A DNA stretch of 64,000 nt, from assembly GCF_003390925.1 (NCBI RefSeq), contig NZ_QUBS01000087.1, positions 1 to 64,000 on the forward strand. The letters run 5' to 3'. Origin of the DNA: Trinickia diaoshuihuensis (lineage in GTDB: Bacteria; Pseudomonadota; Gammaproteobacteria; Burkholderiales; Burkholderiaceae). The notes below the pieces were generated by a model. The model saw nothing but the letters and a program-made list of their open reading frames with translations, was not told the DNA's origin and made no database searches. A program made the position numbers and the translations under genes. Positions 54,937 to 64,000 of the stretch are shown here, one piece after another (the first letter of the stretch is position 1; each line of letters begins with the position of its first letter).

Positions 54937-55758
54937 ATGAGCACCATCGTCACGCAAGACGGCACGCAAATTTTCTACAAGGACTGGGGTACGGGCCGCC
55001 CGGTCGTGTTTTCGCACGGCTGGCCGCTCAACGCCGATGCATGGGATGCGCAGATGCTGTTCCTGTTGCGGCAGGGCTACCGTGTGATCGCCCACGATCG
55101 GCGCGGGCACGGGCGCTCGGGCCAGCCGTTCGCCGGTAACGACATGGATACGTACGCGGATGATCTGGCCGCGCTGCTCGATACGCTCGATCTGCGTGAA
55201 GCGACGCTCGTCGGGCATTCGACGGGCGGCGGCGAAGTGGCGCACTACATCGGCCGTCACGGCACGAAACGCGTCGCCAAGGTGGTGCTGATCGGCGCCG
55301 TACCGCCGATCATGCTGAAGACCGATGCCAACCCGGGCGGCTTGCCGCTCGACGTATTCGACTCGATTCGCAAAGGGGTGGCCGAGAATCGATCGCAGTT
55401 CTATCGCGATCTGGCGACCCCATTCTTCGGCTTCAACCGGCCGGACGCGAAAGTCGTGCAAGGCACCATCGACGCGTTTTGGGCGCAGGGCATGACCGGC
55501 GGCATCCATGGCCAATACGAATGCATCCGCGAGTTCTCGGAAGTGGACTACACGGAAGATCTGAAGAAGATCGACGTGCCCACGCTGATTCTGCACGGCG
55601 ACGACGATCAAATCGTACCGATCGACGATTCGGGCCGCCTATCGGCCAAGATCGTGAAGAACGCGACGTTGAAGGTCTATGAGGGCGGCTCGCACGGCAT
55701 GTGCGTGGTCAATGCCGATCGTGTGAACGCCGATCTGCTCGCGTTCATCCAGTCGTAG
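54937..55758 (+). CDS. non-haem chloroperoxidase / alpha/beta hydrolase
   Basis: This 273-residue cofactor-free haloperoxidase-type alpha/beta hydrolase has [18 protein letters not shown] (oxyanion hole), [11 protein letters not shown], nucleophile S95 in [18 protein letters not shown], acid region [12 protein letters not shown] and histidine GGSHGM. It can act as esterase/perhydrolase; the physiological reaction is usually hydrolysis. Good GGATCATC-spaced start at ATG 54937. It lies between a stress protein and a molybdo-enzyme operon. Confidence 0.88.
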   Translation: MSTIVTQDGTQIFYKDWGTGRPVVFSHGWPLNADAWDAQMLFLLRQGYRVIAHDRRGHGRSGQPFAGNDMDTYADDLAALLDTLDLREATLVGHSTGGGEVAHYIGRHGTKRVAKVVLIGAVPPIMLKTDANPGGLPLDVFDSIRKGVAENRSQFYRDLATPFFGFNRPDAKVVQGTIDAFWAQGMTGGIHGQYECIREFSEVDYTEDLKKIDVPTLILHGDDDQIVPIDDSGRLSAKIVKNATLKVYEGGSHGMCVVNADRVNADLLAFIQS

Positions 55759-55800
55759 ACGCGCGGCACGCGGCTTCCCTTTAACCGTCCCGGAAACTGA

Positions 55801-56256
55801 ATGGTCACCCTCACTATCAACGGCGATGTCCGTACCGCCGACGTTCCCGACGACATGCCTTTGCTCTGGGTATTGCGCGACGTCGTCGGCCTGACCGGAA
55901 CGAAGTTCGGCTGCGGCATCGCGCAATGCGGCGCGTGCACGGTGCACCTCGACGGCGTTGCCGTGCGCTCTTGCGTATTGCCGGTGGCGGCCGTCGCCGG
56001 CCGCAAGATTACGACGATCGAGGCCGTCGGCGCCACGCCGGCCGGCGTGAAGATCCAGCAGGCTTGGCGCGAGCTCGATGTCGTGCAGTGCGGCTACTGC
56101 CAGTCGGGGCAGGTCATGGCGGCCAGCGCGCTGATAGCATCGAATCCGAATCCGAGCGATGCCGATATCGATGCGGCCATGACGGGCAACATCTGCCGCT
56201 GCGGCACGTACAACCGGATTCGTGCCGCGATCAAACACGCCGCGGCGGGGCATTGA
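55801..56256 (+). CDS. 2Fe-2S subunit of isoquinoline-1-oxidoreductase-type molybdo-enzyme
   Basis: This 151-residue small subunit of the xanthine oxidase family has the plant-type 2Fe-2S cluster [16 protein letters not shown] and the second, helical cluster domain [13 protein letters not shown] ... [14 protein letters not shown]. It relays electrons from the molybdenum cofactor to the cytochrome. First gene of a three-gene operon (Fe-S, Moco, cytochrome c). Confidence 0.92.
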   Translation: MVTLTINGDVRTADVPDDMPLLWVLRDVVGLTGTKFGCGIAQCGACTVHLDGVAVRSCVLPVAAVAGRKITTIEAVGATPAGVKIQQAWRELDVVQCGYCQSGQVMAASALIASNPNPSDADIDAAMTGNICRCGTYNRIRAAIKHAAAGH

Positions 56257-56301
56257 GATGAGATCGATGTTCTGCTTGCGCGAATCGCGATACGTAAAGG
56301 G

Positions 56302-58527
56302 GTGGCTATGTTGCAAGGATTGATCGAGGCCGGGCGAGGCGGGCGAGGACTGTCGCGGCGCTCGTTCTTGCGTTTCGGCATGTCGCTCGGCGCCGCGGCG
56401 GGCGGCGGGCTCTTGCTCGGCTTCAGCCTGCCGGCGGCGGGTGAGAACGCGCGCCGCTCCGTTATCGGCGGGGACGCGAGCGAAACCGCCGGGCCGGGCG
56501 TGTTCGCCCCGAACGCGTTCGTGCGGATCGATCGCGGCGGCAACGTCACGCTCGTGATGCCGAAGGTGGAAATGGGGCAGGGCGTCTACACGGCGTTGCC
56601 GATGTTGATCGCCGAAGAGCTCGAAGTGCCGCTGTCGGCCGTCACGCTCGATCATGCGCCGCCCGACGAAAAGCGCTTTTTCGATCCGCTGCTCGGCGGA
56701 CAACTGACGGGCGGCTCGACTTCGGTGCGCTATGCATGGGAGCCGTTGCGCCGCGCAGGCGCAACCGCCCGCACGGTGTTGATCGCGGCGGCGGCCAAGC
56801 AATGGCATGTCGACCCGGGCACCTGTCATGCGCAACACGGCGAAGTGCTGCATGCGGCGAGCGGGCGGCGCGCATCGTACGGTCAGCTTGCGGATGCGGC
56901 GGCGAAACTGCCCGTGCCGGCGAACGTCGCGCTCAAGAAGCCGGAGGACTTCAAGCTGATCGGCACGCCCGCCAAGCGGCTAGATTCGCCGGAGAAAGTC
57001 GACGGCACGGCGAAATTCGGCTTGGACGTGCGTATCGACGGGATGGTGTATGCGGTCATCGTCAATAGCCCCGTCTTCGGCGGAAAGCTCGTTAGCGTCG
57101 ACGATACGGCTGCAAGGAAGATTCCCGGCGTGCGCCAGATCGTGCGTGTGGACGACGCCGTCGCGGTCGTCGCGGATCACACATGGGCCGCGAAGCGCGG
57201 CGCATCGGCACTCGTCGTCGCATGGAACGGCGGGAGCGGTGCGACGGTGTCGATGGAAGACATCGTGGCCGATCTCGCGCAAGCGGCCGCGAACGGCAAG
57301 GGAGCCGTCGCGCGCAAGGATGGCGACGTCGATAAGGCGTTCGCGAACGTCAAGACTCGCATCGACGCGGTCTACGAGCAGCCGTTCCTAGCTCACGCGA
57401 CGATGGAGCCGGTGAATTGCACCTTGCACGTGCGTGCCGACGACTGCGAGGTGTGGACCGGCACGCAGGTACCCACGCGCGTGCGCGATACGGTGCAGCG
57501 GATCACCGGCTTGCCGGCGGAGCGCATCGTCGTGCACAACCACCTGCTCGGCGGAGGCTTCGGCCGGCGTCTCGAAACGGACATGGTCGCGCAAGCGGCC
57601 AAGGTTGCAATACATGTCGATGCGCCCGTGAAAGTGGTGTGGACCCGCGAGGAAGATATTCAGCACGACATGTACCGGCCGTACTACTACGACCGGATTT
57701 CGGCTGGCCTCGACGTGAACGGCAAGCCCATTGCTTGGCGGCATCGCATCGTCGGCTCGTCGATCATGGCGCGTTTCGCGCCGCCCGCTTTCCGCAACGG
57801 TGTCGACCCCGACGCGGTCGAAGTCGCGGCCGACTTGCCGTACGACATTCCGAACCAGCTCGTCGATTACGTCCGGCAGGAGCCCCGTCATGTGCCGACC
57901 GCATTCTGGCGTGGCGTGGGGCCGACCCGCGGCACGTTCGTCGTCGAAAGTTTTATCGACGAGCTTGCCGGGGAGGCCAAGATCGATCCCGTCGAGTACC
58001 GCCGCTCGCTGCTGGAGAAAACGCCGCGCGCCCGCAACGTGCTCGATGTGGCGGCGCGGGCGGCCGGCTGGGGTGCGCCGTTGCCGAAGGGGCAAGGGCG
58101 CGGCGTGTCGGTGATGCATGCGTTCGGCAGCTTCTTTTCGATCGTGATCGACGTTGCCGTCGACGACGGCGAGGTGCGCGTGCGGCGGGTCGTCTGCGCC
58201 GTCGACTGCGGGCACTCCGTCAACCCGAATACGATCGAGGCACAGGTGCAGGGCGGCATCATTTTCGGACTGACGGGCGCGCTCTACGACGAAATCACGA
58301 TCGAGAACGGCCGCGTCGCGCAAAGCAATTTCACGGACTATCGCGTGATGCGAATCGACGAATCGCCGCCGATCGAGGTGCATCTCGTGAAGAGCGGAGA
58401 AGCGCCGGGCGGGATCGGCGAACCGGGCACCGCGGCCACCGCCGCCGCGCTGGCGAACGCCATCTTCGCGGCGACCGGCAAGCGGTTGCGCAAGCTGCCC
58501 GTAGGCAGCCAACTCAAAACGGCCTGA
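56302..58527 (+). CDS. molybdopterin-binding large subunit (IorB/AORB type), Tat-exported
   Basis: This 741-residue protein has a twin-arginine signal (LSRRSFLRFGMSLG, residues 17-30) and the Moco-binding domains of the isoquinoline/aldehyde/nicotinate oxidoreductase group: KVEMGQGVYTALPMLIAEEL, GGQLTGGSTSVRYAWEPL, RVDDAVAVVADHTWAAKRG, LLGGGFGRRLETDMVAQA, FWRGVGPTRGTF. The catalytic glutamate is in GGIGEPGTA near the C-terminus. Start GTG 56302 or ATG 56308. Substrate (aldehyde or N-heterocycle) cannot be told. Its cytochrome partner gene is frameshifted. Confidence 0.9.
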   Translation: MAMLQGLIEAGRGGRGLSRRSFLRFGMSLGAAAGGGLLLGFSLPAAGENARRSVIGGDASETAGPGVFAPNAFVRIDRGGNVTLVMPKVEMGQGVYTALPMLIAEELEVPLSAVTLDHAPPDEKRFFDPLLGGQLTGGSTSVRYAWEPLRRAGATARTVLIAAAAKQWHVDPGTCHAQHGEVLHAASGRRASYGQLADAAAKLPVPANVALKKPEDFKLIGTPAKRLDSPEKVDGTAKFGLDVRIDGMVYAVIVNSPVFGGKLVSVDDTAARKIPGVRQIVRVDDAVAVVADHTWAAKRGASALVVAWNGGSGATVSMEDIVADLAQAAANGKGAVARKDGDVDKAFANVKTRIDAVYEQPFLAHATMEPVNCTLHVRADDCEVWTGTQVPTRVRDTVQRITGLPAERIVVHNHLLGGGFGRRLETDMVAQAAKVAIHVDAPVKVVWTREEDIQHDMYRPYYYDRISAGLDVNGKPIAWRHRIVGSSIMARFAPPAFRNGVDPDAVEVAADLPYDIPNQLVDYVRQEPRHVPTAFWRGVGPTRGTFVVESFIDELAGEAKIDPVEYRRSLLEKTPRARNVLDVAARAAGWGAPLPKGQGRGVSVMHAFGSFFSIVIDVAVDDGEVRVRRVVCAVDCGHSVNPNTIEAQVQGGIIFGLTGALYDEITIENGRVAQSNFTDYRVMRIDESPPIEVHLVKSGEAPGGIGEPGTAATAAALANAIFAATGKRLRKLPVGSQLKTA

Positions 58528-58539
58528 CGCTAGACACGA

Positions 58540-59852
58540 ATGATGCGATACCTCACCTCGGAGCGCGCCGCCAAGCGGCTGCGCGCCGCGCTGTTCTCGC
58601 TTTGCGCCGCGATGACCGGCGCAGTTGCGCACGGCGCGCAAATGACGCCGGCCGACAATGCGCGCATCGCGCGCGGGGCCTACCTCGCGAAGGCCGGCGA
58701 TTGCGTCGCATGTCATACCGCGCCGGGCGGCGCCCCGTTCTCCGGAGGGCTCAAGATGAGCACGCCGATGGGCGCGATCTACACGACCAATATCACGCCC
58801 GATGGCGAGACCGGCATCGGGCGATATAGCGAGGCCGAGTTCGAGCGGGCGTTACGCAAGGGCGTGGCCCGTGACGGCCATCGGCTCTATCCGGCGATGC
58901 CCTATCCGTCGTACGCCAAGCTCAGAGACGACGATGTGCAAGCGCTCTATGCCTACTTCATGCATGGGGTCGAACCGGTCAAGCGGGCAAACCGGCCGAG
59001 CGACATTTCGTGGCCGCTTAATATGCGCTGGCCGCTCGTTCTCTGGAACGCCGTGTCCTCGATACGACGCCTTACCGCGATAAAACCGACCACGACGCGA
59101 TGTGGAATCGCGGCGCGTATCTTGTGCAGGGGCTAGGGCACTGCGGATCGTGCCATACGCCGAGAGGCGTCGGATTCCAGGAAAAGGCCCTCGACGAAAG
59201 CGGCAGCGCGTACCTATCGGGTGCGCCGATCGACAATTGGTTCGCGGCGAATCTAACGGGGGCGCCGAATGCGGGCCTCGGCCGCTGGAGCGAGCCCGAT
59301 GTGGCGCAGTTCCTGAAACGCGGCGCCAACCGGCACGCGACGGCATTCGGTTCGATGGTGAGTGTCGTGAACCACAGCACGCAGGCATTGACGGACGGCG
59401 ACGTGACGGCCATTGCCCGCTATCTGAAGTCGCTGCCGGCGGCGGGCGAAGCGCCGGCTGCGCTTTACCGCTATATGCCCGATGCGACGCAAGCATTGCT
59501 GGGCCGGCCGGCGAACGATCCGGGGGCCAAGGTGTATAACGCCTACTGCCTCCATTGCCATGGAGCCGATGGGCGCGGTTACGCGCCGCTGCTCGCGCCG
59601 CTAGCCGGCAATCCGAACGTTTTGGCGGCTAACCCGTCGTCGCTGATCAACGTGACGCTGAACGGCAGCGACGTGCTCGTCATCGATGGCGTACCGTCCG
59701 CTTATCCGATGCCCGCCTTCTCGAACGTTTTGAACGACCGGCAAATCGCCGACGCGCTGACGTTCGTTCGCGCCGGCTGGAACAACGGCGCGCCGGCCGT
59801 ACAGGCGTCGGACGTCGCGAAGTCGCGTAAGGCGACGGCGGCGTCGCGCTGA
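58540..59852 (+). pseudogene. triheme cytochrome c subunit with a single-base frameshift
   Basis: The first frame gives a signal peptide (ALFSLCAAMTGAVAHG), haem motif CVACH and WPLNMRWPLVLWNAV, then turns to nonsense at about 59,055. The next frame continues DTTPYRDKTDHDAMWNRG, haem motif CGSCH, a third CLHCH and the normal C-terminus. Relatives read NAVFLDTTPYRDK, so GTGTCCTCG here lacks one base (expected GTGTTCCTCG). The intact product would be a membrane-anchored three-haem electron acceptor of about 437 residues. Either a true mutation or a sequencing error; everything else in the gene is intact. Confidence 0.85.
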
Positions 59853-59872
59853 ACGGGGCGGCGGCGCCGGCG

Positions 59873-60487
59873 TTACATCGGCGGGGCGACGCCGTCCTTC
59901 TCGACGACGACGAGCTTGCCGTCATAGGCTCCCCCCGCCGCCGGCGTGGCCACGACGAATACCTTTTTGCCCGTGGTCAGCTCGGCGCGCGTGGCCGGAA
60001 TCAGTGTGACGACGGGAGCGTTAGCCGGTACGGTGATCGTATTGGTGCCGCCCTTATATGACAGTTTGAGATCGCGGCCGCTGGTTGCTTGCACGACGGT
60101 GTCCACGTTCGCGTTCGTCATCGTGCTATTGGCGCCGAGATCCCACGCGTAATGACCCTCGCCCGTGCCGCGCGCCGCTTCCGGAAACACCAGCACTTCC
60201 TTGGCCGTGAGCTTGCCGTCGGGGCCGGGCATGGCGGCCGCACCGACGTAAGAGCCGGGCTTGATATCCGACAGCGAAATGGCCTTGACGGCATTGACGG
60301 CGGACGACTGTCGCATGTCGATCGTCACCGTTTCGCCGCTGCGTCGATGCACTTTCAGCGTGTCGCCGGAGAACGAGACGATTTCGCCGCGAATCCGCTC
60401 GGGCTTGCCGGCGGGGGATTGGGCGAACGCCGAGCCCGCGAGCGCGAGTGCGGCAAACGAAACGGCAAGTTTGAAACGGATGGACAT
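59873..60487 (-). CDS. exported hypothetical protein (beta-rich)
   Basis: This 204-residue protein has a signal peptide (SFAALALAGSAFA-QSPAG) and a beta-rich, OB-like mature part: RIRGEIVSFSGDTLKVHRRS, SDIKPGSYVGAAAMPGPDGK, LTAKEVLVFPEAARGTGEGH and TGKKVFVVATPAAGG. The layout recalls DUF5666-type repeats. It is transcribed towards the cytochrome gene and lies downstream of the sulfite-oxidase-fold gene on the same strand (53 bp), so it may be periplasmic partner or part of that operon. Confidence 0.75.
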   Translation of the reverse strand: MSIRFKLAVSFAALALAGSAFAQSPAGKPERIRGEIVSFSGDTLKVHRRSGETVTIDMRQSSAVNAVKAISLSDIKPGSYVGAAAMPGPDGKLTAKEVLVFPEAARGTGEGHYAWDLGANSTMTNANVDTVVQATSGRDLKLSYKGGTNTITVPANAPVVTLIPATRAELTTGKKVFVVATPAAGGAYDGKLVVVEKDGVAPPM

Positions 60488-60540
60488 GGCTGCTCCAAAA
60501 AATGAGAGGTGATGGAAGGTAATTGCGCGCGGCGTCTGAT

Positions 60541-61314
60541 TCAAGAACCTCCGAACCAGTTGTAGCCCTGGTTTTCCCAGTAGCCGCCTGGGAACTCGTT
60601 GGTCACCGTGATCGCGACGATGTGCTTGGGGTTTTTGTAGCCGAGCTTCGTGGGCATGCGAAGCTTCATCGGAAATCCGTACTTCGGGGGCAGGACGTTG
60701 CCGTCGTACGTCAACGCGAGCAGCGTCTGCGGATGCAGCGCGGTCGGCATATCGATGCTCGTCCAATAGTTATCGGCGCAATGAAATGCGACGTATTTGG
60801 CGCCCGTGTCGGCCCCCGCGAGTATGAGAAAGTCGGCAAAGCGCACACCGCCCCACTTGCCGATGGCGCTCCAGCCCTCGATGCAGATATGCCGCGTCAC
60901 TTGACTGCGCTGTTGCAACGCGCGCAGCTCGTCGAGCGTCCAAATCCGTTTGCCTTTTACGAGGCCGCCTACTTCCAGGCGGTAGGTTTGCGCGTCGACT
61001 TCGGGTACCTGGTCGATGTCGTAGTAGGCATTGAACGGAAACGGCCTGGTCAGCATCGATTCGGGATAAGTCGGCGCCGGTTTGCGCGGATCGAACAGCA
61101 GCGCCTGGGCGCCGTCGTTCAACGTGGACACGCGCCGTAGCATCGTGTTGATCGATTTGTCGTCCGTCAGATCGCAGCCCGACAAGAGCGCAAGTCCGCC
61201 CAAGGACAGCAGCCGCTTGCCGAACAGGCGCCGGGTGGACGATTGCAATTCCTTTTGCGCGTCCTTGATGATCGAGGCGGCATCGAGTGGTCGAATGAGT
61301 TTGCGTGGATTCAT
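60541..61314 (-). CDS. sulfite-oxidase-fold molybdopterin oxidoreductase
   Basis: This 257-residue enzyme has a Tat-type N-terminus (STRRLFGKRLLSLGG) followed by LLSGCDL, which could also serve as a lipobox. The SUOX/MsrP fold is shown by TYRLEVGGLVKGKRIWTLDE, the Mo-ligand cysteine in RHICIEGWSAIGKWGGV, YTSIDMPTAL-like and GFPMKLRMPTKLGYKNPKHI. Acts in the periplasm on a sulfoxide or similar substrate. Starts 2 bp after the stop of the cytochrome b gene, so the two form one unit. Confidence 0.88.
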   Translation of the reverse strand: MNPRKLIRPLDAASIIKDAQKELQSSTRRLFGKRLLSLGGLALLSGCDLTDDKSINTMLRRVSTLNDGAQALLFDPRKPAPTYPESMLTRPFPFNAYYDIDQVPEVDAQTYRLEVGGLVKGKRIWTLDELRALQQRSQVTRHICIEGWSAIGKWGGVRFADFLILAGADTGAKYVAFHCADNYWTSIDMPTALHPQTLLALTYDGNVLPPKYGFPMKLRMPTKLGYKNPKHIVAITVTNEFPGGYWENQGYNWFGGS

Positions 61315-61316
61315 GA

Positions 61317-62039
61317 CTAACGGCCCCGGATCATCGTGAGCAACGAGCGCGGTACCAGCGCGACCATGACCACATGTACCGCGAAGAAACCGGCGAGCGC
61401 GCTCATCGCAAAGAAATGAACGATGCGCGCGTTGTCGAAACCGCCCACCGACATGCGCGGCAGCGGCAATTGCACCGGCTTCCAGATCGCCAATCCGGAC
61501 CATACGAGCAGCGCGATGTCGGTGAGAACGAAGAGATAGGCGAACTTTTGCACGGCGTTATAGCGGCCGAGGTCATCGTGATTGAGTTTGCCGCGCATCG
61601 CGGCAGCCAAGTCATTGACGATCGCGCGGAACCGAAGGGGAAAGAATCTGCTGCGCAAACGTCCCGTGACGATGCTCATCGCCAGATACGCGATAAAGTT
61701 CGCGGCCAATACCCACATCGCCGCGAAATGCCAAAGCAGCGCGCCGCCGAGCCAGCCGCCCAACGTGATGGCGGCGGGAAAGCGAATCGCTTTAAAGATG
61801 GGCGATGCGTCGTACACTTGCCAGCCGCTCAAGCACATGACGATGACCGCGGCGGCATTGACCCAGTGAAAGACGCGAACCCATGCGGGATGTATCGTGG
61901 TGTGCCTCAAGGCGATCTCGTTCGTCTGGCCGGGAGACAAGAATGGCGCCTGACCATGCGCGGCGGTATCGGTCGAATGACCGACCCCCGGGAAGCGGCC
62001 CGGTGGATAGCACGTCAACGCGCGCCTCGCATCGGCCAC
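61317..62039 (-). CDS. cytochrome b (b561-type) membrane partner of the molybdo-enzyme
   Basis: This protein has four membrane helices with paired haem-ligand histidines: VFHWVNAAAVIVMCLSGW, LLWHFAAMWVLAANFIAYLA, FAYLFVLTDIALLVWSGLAI and VHFFAMSALAGFFAVHVVMV. It links the periplasmic molybdo-enzyme to the quinone pool, a role like MsrQ. The start is unclear: the frame opens with GTG at 62039, but TTG 61910 (LRHTTIHPAW) fits the family N-terminus better and would give about 197 residues. Confidence 0.85.
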   Translation of the reverse strand: MADARRALTCYPPGRFPGVGHSTDTAAHGQAPFLSPGQTNEIALRHTTIHPAWVRVFHWVNAAAVIVMCLSGWQVYDASPIFKAIRFPAAITLGGWLGGALLWHFAAMWVLAANFIAYLAMSIVTGRLRSRFFPLRFRAIVNDLAAAMRGKLNHDDLGRYNAVQKFAYLFVLTDIALLVWSGLAIWKPVQLPLPRMSVGGFDNARIVHFFAMSALAGFFAVHVVMVALVPRSLLTMIRGR

Positions 62040-62083
62040 CCGGCGTATGATCGCGTGCTGTTCGACCTGTTTTTGCCGCCTTC

Positions 62084-63571
62084 ATGCCTATGTTGGACCT
62101 TCAAGCAAACCGGACCATGCTGCCGGTATTCGACTCGGTCAGAGCGTTGGCCTTCGTCGGCGATTTGAGCATGGGGCAGCCGACGGATCATTCGCTGCGC
62201 ACGGGATGGATTGCCGCGCGCATTGGGCAGGCGGCAGGGCTCGATTCGAGCGTCTGCGATGCGGTTCGCGAAGTGGCGCTGCTACGCTGGTCGGGGTGTA
62301 CTGCGAATGCAGCCGGCTTCGCGGAAGTGTTCGGCGACGACGTCGCGGTCCGGTTGGCGATGCTCGAAGCGCGGCCGGGCTGGGCCGAAGTGCGCGAAGC
62401 CCCTGTGGATCCTGCCTCGGCGATGCGGCCGCTAGCGCAGATTCATTGCGAGGTGTCCGGCGAGATCGCGCGTATTTTGGGCCTTTCCTCGGCGACTGAA
62501 GCCGCATTGCGAAACATTTTCGAAACATGGGACGGCGCGGGCCTGCCCGAGAGTGTTGCTCGCGAGCAGGTGCCGATCCCTGTGTTCGTCGTTGCGCTGG
62601 CAGGCGATCTCGAGATTTTCGTTCGCGTGTACGGTCTCGAACGGGCGCTCGAGTTGATCGCGCAACGCTCCGGCACGCGGTATCCCGCGTACCTTGTCGA
62701 TGTCGCCGTGCGCAATGCGCGAGACTGGACCGTTGCGCTGGAGCAGGCCTCGCTAGCCGATTTCGACGCCGCGCTGGTCACGCCCGACATGCGGCGGCAC
62801 GCGTGCGCCGAATTGATCGCCGACGTCATCGATCTGAAATTGCCGTGGATGACGGGCTTTTCGCGTTCCGTCGCGATGACGGCGCTGGCATGTTGCGCGC
62901 GGCTCGGGCTCGACGAAGCGGCGCAGGCGCGCGTCTATCGCGCCGCGCTCATTCACGGGATGGGGCGGGCCGCCGTACCCAACGCCGTATGGAATCAGCC
63001 GTGCGCCTTGCCGGCGAGCGCCTGGGAAAAGGTGCGGCTCGTGCCGTATTGGACGGCGCGCGCCGGCAAACAAACCGGCACGCTTCGAGAAGCGGCCGAG
63101 CTCGCTTCTTATGCCTATGAGCGGCAAGACGGCTCGGGCTATTTCCGCGGCGCCGACGCCCGGTCGCTTTCGCTGGAGGCACAGATTCTCGCGGCTTCGG
63201 TCGCATGGGCGGCATTGCGCTCGACGCGGCCCTGGCGCGCCGCATTGCCGATGCACACTGCGTTGCAAACGTTGCAGGGCGAAGTGGCGGGCGGCAGGCT
63301 TAGCGCCGACGTGGCCGATGCGCTCGCGGCGGACGAAGGGGGCTTAATCGAGCGGCCAAGAAATGCCGCCACGCAAAGCTCGCTGTTATCCGCGCGCGAG
63401 ACCGACGTGCTGCGCGCGATCTCGCGCGGCGCGAGCAACAAGGAAGCCGCGCGCGAATTGGCGATCAGCCCGAGCACGGTGCGCACGCATGTCGAGAGCG
63501 TGTTTCGCAAGCTCGAATGCTCCACGCGAGCCGCGGCGACGCTCAAGGCGTCGGCGATGGGTCTGCTTTGA
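62084..63571 (+). CDS. HD-domain (HD-GYP-related) protein with LuxR-type HTH
   Basis: This 495-residue protein has two HD-like halves: HSLRTGWIAARIGQAAGL and LRNIFETWDGAGLPE near residues 36-155, then RVYRAALIHGMGRAAVPNAV and YAYERQDGSGYFRGA further on. These recall HD-GYP/HDOD regulators, but the metal-binding histidines are partly replaced. A C-terminal LuxR HTH (LSARETDVLRAISRGASNKE; STVRTHVESVFRKL) makes it a transcription factor. It is divergent from the cytochrome b/molybdo-enzyme operon, its possible target. First ATG 62084 or 62090. Confidence 0.85.
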   Translation: MPMLDLQANRTMLPVFDSVRALAFVGDLSMGQPTDHSLRTGWIAARIGQAAGLDSSVCDAVREVALLRWSGCTANAAGFAEVFGDDVAVRLAMLEARPGWAEVREAPVDPASAMRPLAQIHCEVSGEIARILGLSSATEAALRNIFETWDGAGLPESVAREQVPIPVFVVALAGDLEIFVRVYGLERALELIAQRSGTRYPAYLVDVAVRNARDWTVALEQASLADFDAALVTPDMRRHACAELIADVIDLKLPWMTGFSRSVAMTALACCARLGLDEAAQARVYRAALIHGMGRAAVPNAVWNQPCALPASAWEKVRLVPYWTARAGKQTGTLREAAELASYAYERQDGSGYFRGADARSLSLEAQILAASVAWAALRSTRPWRAALPMHTALQTLQGEVAGGRLSADVADALAADEGGLIERPRNAATQSSLLSARETDVLRAISRGASNKEAARELAISPSTVRTHVESVFRKLECSTRAAATLKASAMGLL

Positions 63572-63619
63572 GACCGGCGCAGGCGCCGTTCCACGGCCGG
63601 CGTGTACACGCTCTTCGAT

Positions 63620-64000
63620 CTAGAACTTGAACGAGACCGAGGCGTGAAAGAACGACACGTCGATGTCGTTCCGCGTCTTGATATTTTGCAGATATCGCAG
63701 TGTGACTTGAGCGCGTCCGAAGTTGTAGCCCAACATGGGGCCGAGCAGGACGTGCTCGAACCGGTTGCCGTTTCCGACTATCCGACCGTACTGCCGATCG
63801 TCGGTGAACTGCCGCGAATAGTTGCCGATGACGCCGAGCGTCCAGCGGCCTATCGTCTTGGCCGCCGTCAAATCCACATAGTACGCGCTGCCCGAATGGT
63901 AGTCGGTGGTCGCATTGGTACGGTTGAAGTCGAAGACGTTGTTGATGGTGAAATTCCAGCCGTGCGCGAGATAAGTGACCGCGAAGCTCGGCTCGGCGGT
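63620..64000 (-). CDS. outer-membrane 'MetA pathway of phenol degradation' type transporter, partial
   Basis: The C-terminal 126 residues are in the window; the start lies beyond the right edge. Alternating beta-strands end in the outer-membrane terminal phenylalanine (FFHASVSFKF). Motifs TAEPSFAVTYLAHGWNFTIN, FDFNRTNATTDYHSG, YYVDLTAAKTIGRWTLGVIG and GPMLGYNFGRAQVTLRYL match the family of putative hydrocarbon/phenol outer-membrane channels. No frame break in the visible part. Confidence 0.8.
   Translation of the reverse strand, partial: TAEPSFAVTYLAHGWNFTINNVFDFNRTNATTDYHSGSAYYVDLTAAKTIGRWTLGVIGNYSRQFTDDRQYGRIVGNGNRFEHVLLGPMLGYNFGRAQVTLRYLQNIKTRNDIDVSFFHASVSFKF

Noticed and set aside
55639-56853. 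Minus-strand frame opposite the 2Fe-2S subunit gene
   Set aside because: Shadow frame; the plus-strand cysteine clusters are diagnostic.
57388-58716. Minus-strand and alternate plus-strand frames over the Moco subunit gene
   Set aside because: High-GC shadows of a 741-residue protein with clear family motifs.
1-64000. CRISPR arrays, tRNA or rRNA genes
   Set aside because: No regularly spaced repeats and no cloverleaf or rRNA-like sequence were noticed on reading either strand; a covariance-model scan would be decisive.

Overview
The window is high-GC bacterial chromosome, and its gene content points to the Burkholderiaceae (Paraburkholderia / Trinickia / Burkholderia type). The evidence is a DUF3331 gene, a tcuRABC tricarballylate cluster, MHS-type symporters, many LysR regulators, GGAGACA-type ribosome binding sites and ATGA start/stop overlaps. 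This is inferred from content only; no 16S or other taxonomic marker is present and I saw no tRNA or CRISPR array.

Region 1 (1-10,750) is the wreck of a conjugative element, probably of the Tn4371-like ICE class. It reads: a LysR gene truncated at its 5' end and split by a complete IS66-family element with a passenger gene; an EexN-type entry-exclusion lipoprotein; a traG (VirD4) coupling-protein gene cut off and joined directly to a cut-off OLD-type ATPase gene; an AbiEi/AbiEii toxin-antitoxin pair; a DUF1016 (YhcG) PD-(D/E)XK nuclease gene; and a head-to-head pair of truncated genes (TetR regulator and MDR oxidoreductase).

Region 2 (10,750-20,250) starts with an intact tricarballylate catabolic cluster (tcuR, tcuA, tcuB, tcuC, all minus strand). 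A decaying stretch follows: an NAD-binding gene stub, an old-yellow-enzyme pseudogene with an internal deletion, and a hydrolase fragment. An HxlR regulator and a LysR/glutathione S-transferase/LysE-exporter group have recognisable operators.

Region 3 (20,390-27,910) is a defence island. A complete four-gene Wadjet system (jetA-jetB-jetC-jetD, every junction overlapping) abuts a zeta-toxin-like kinase pseudogene that has lost its middle, together with that gene's small partner.

Region 4 (28,170-49,640) is catabolic and regulatory. It holds an orphan MetQ/NlpA-type binding protein and a cohesive IclR-controlled operon of CoA transferase, MFS transporter, citryl-CoA-lyase-like enzyme and SMP-30 lactonase that looks like an uncharacterised pathway for a citrate-like hydroxy-acid lactone. 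It also holds several LysR/GlxA regulators, a convergent FixJ-type regulator/histidine kinase pair, a lone receiver protein, and an alcohol dehydrogenase cluster preceded by a small coupled leader ORF.

Region 5 (49,700-64,000) is redox-oriented. It contains a catalase / lipoamide-dehydrogenase-like / cNMP-domain thioredoxin-reductase-like group; a BON protein and a non-haem chloroperoxidase; and an isoquinoline-oxidoreductase-type molybdo-enzyme (2Fe-2S and Moco subunits) whose triheme cytochrome c gene carries a one-base frameshift. After these come a sulfite-oxidase-fold enzyme with its cytochrome b, an HD-type/LuxR regulator and a partial outer-membrane transporter running off the right edge.
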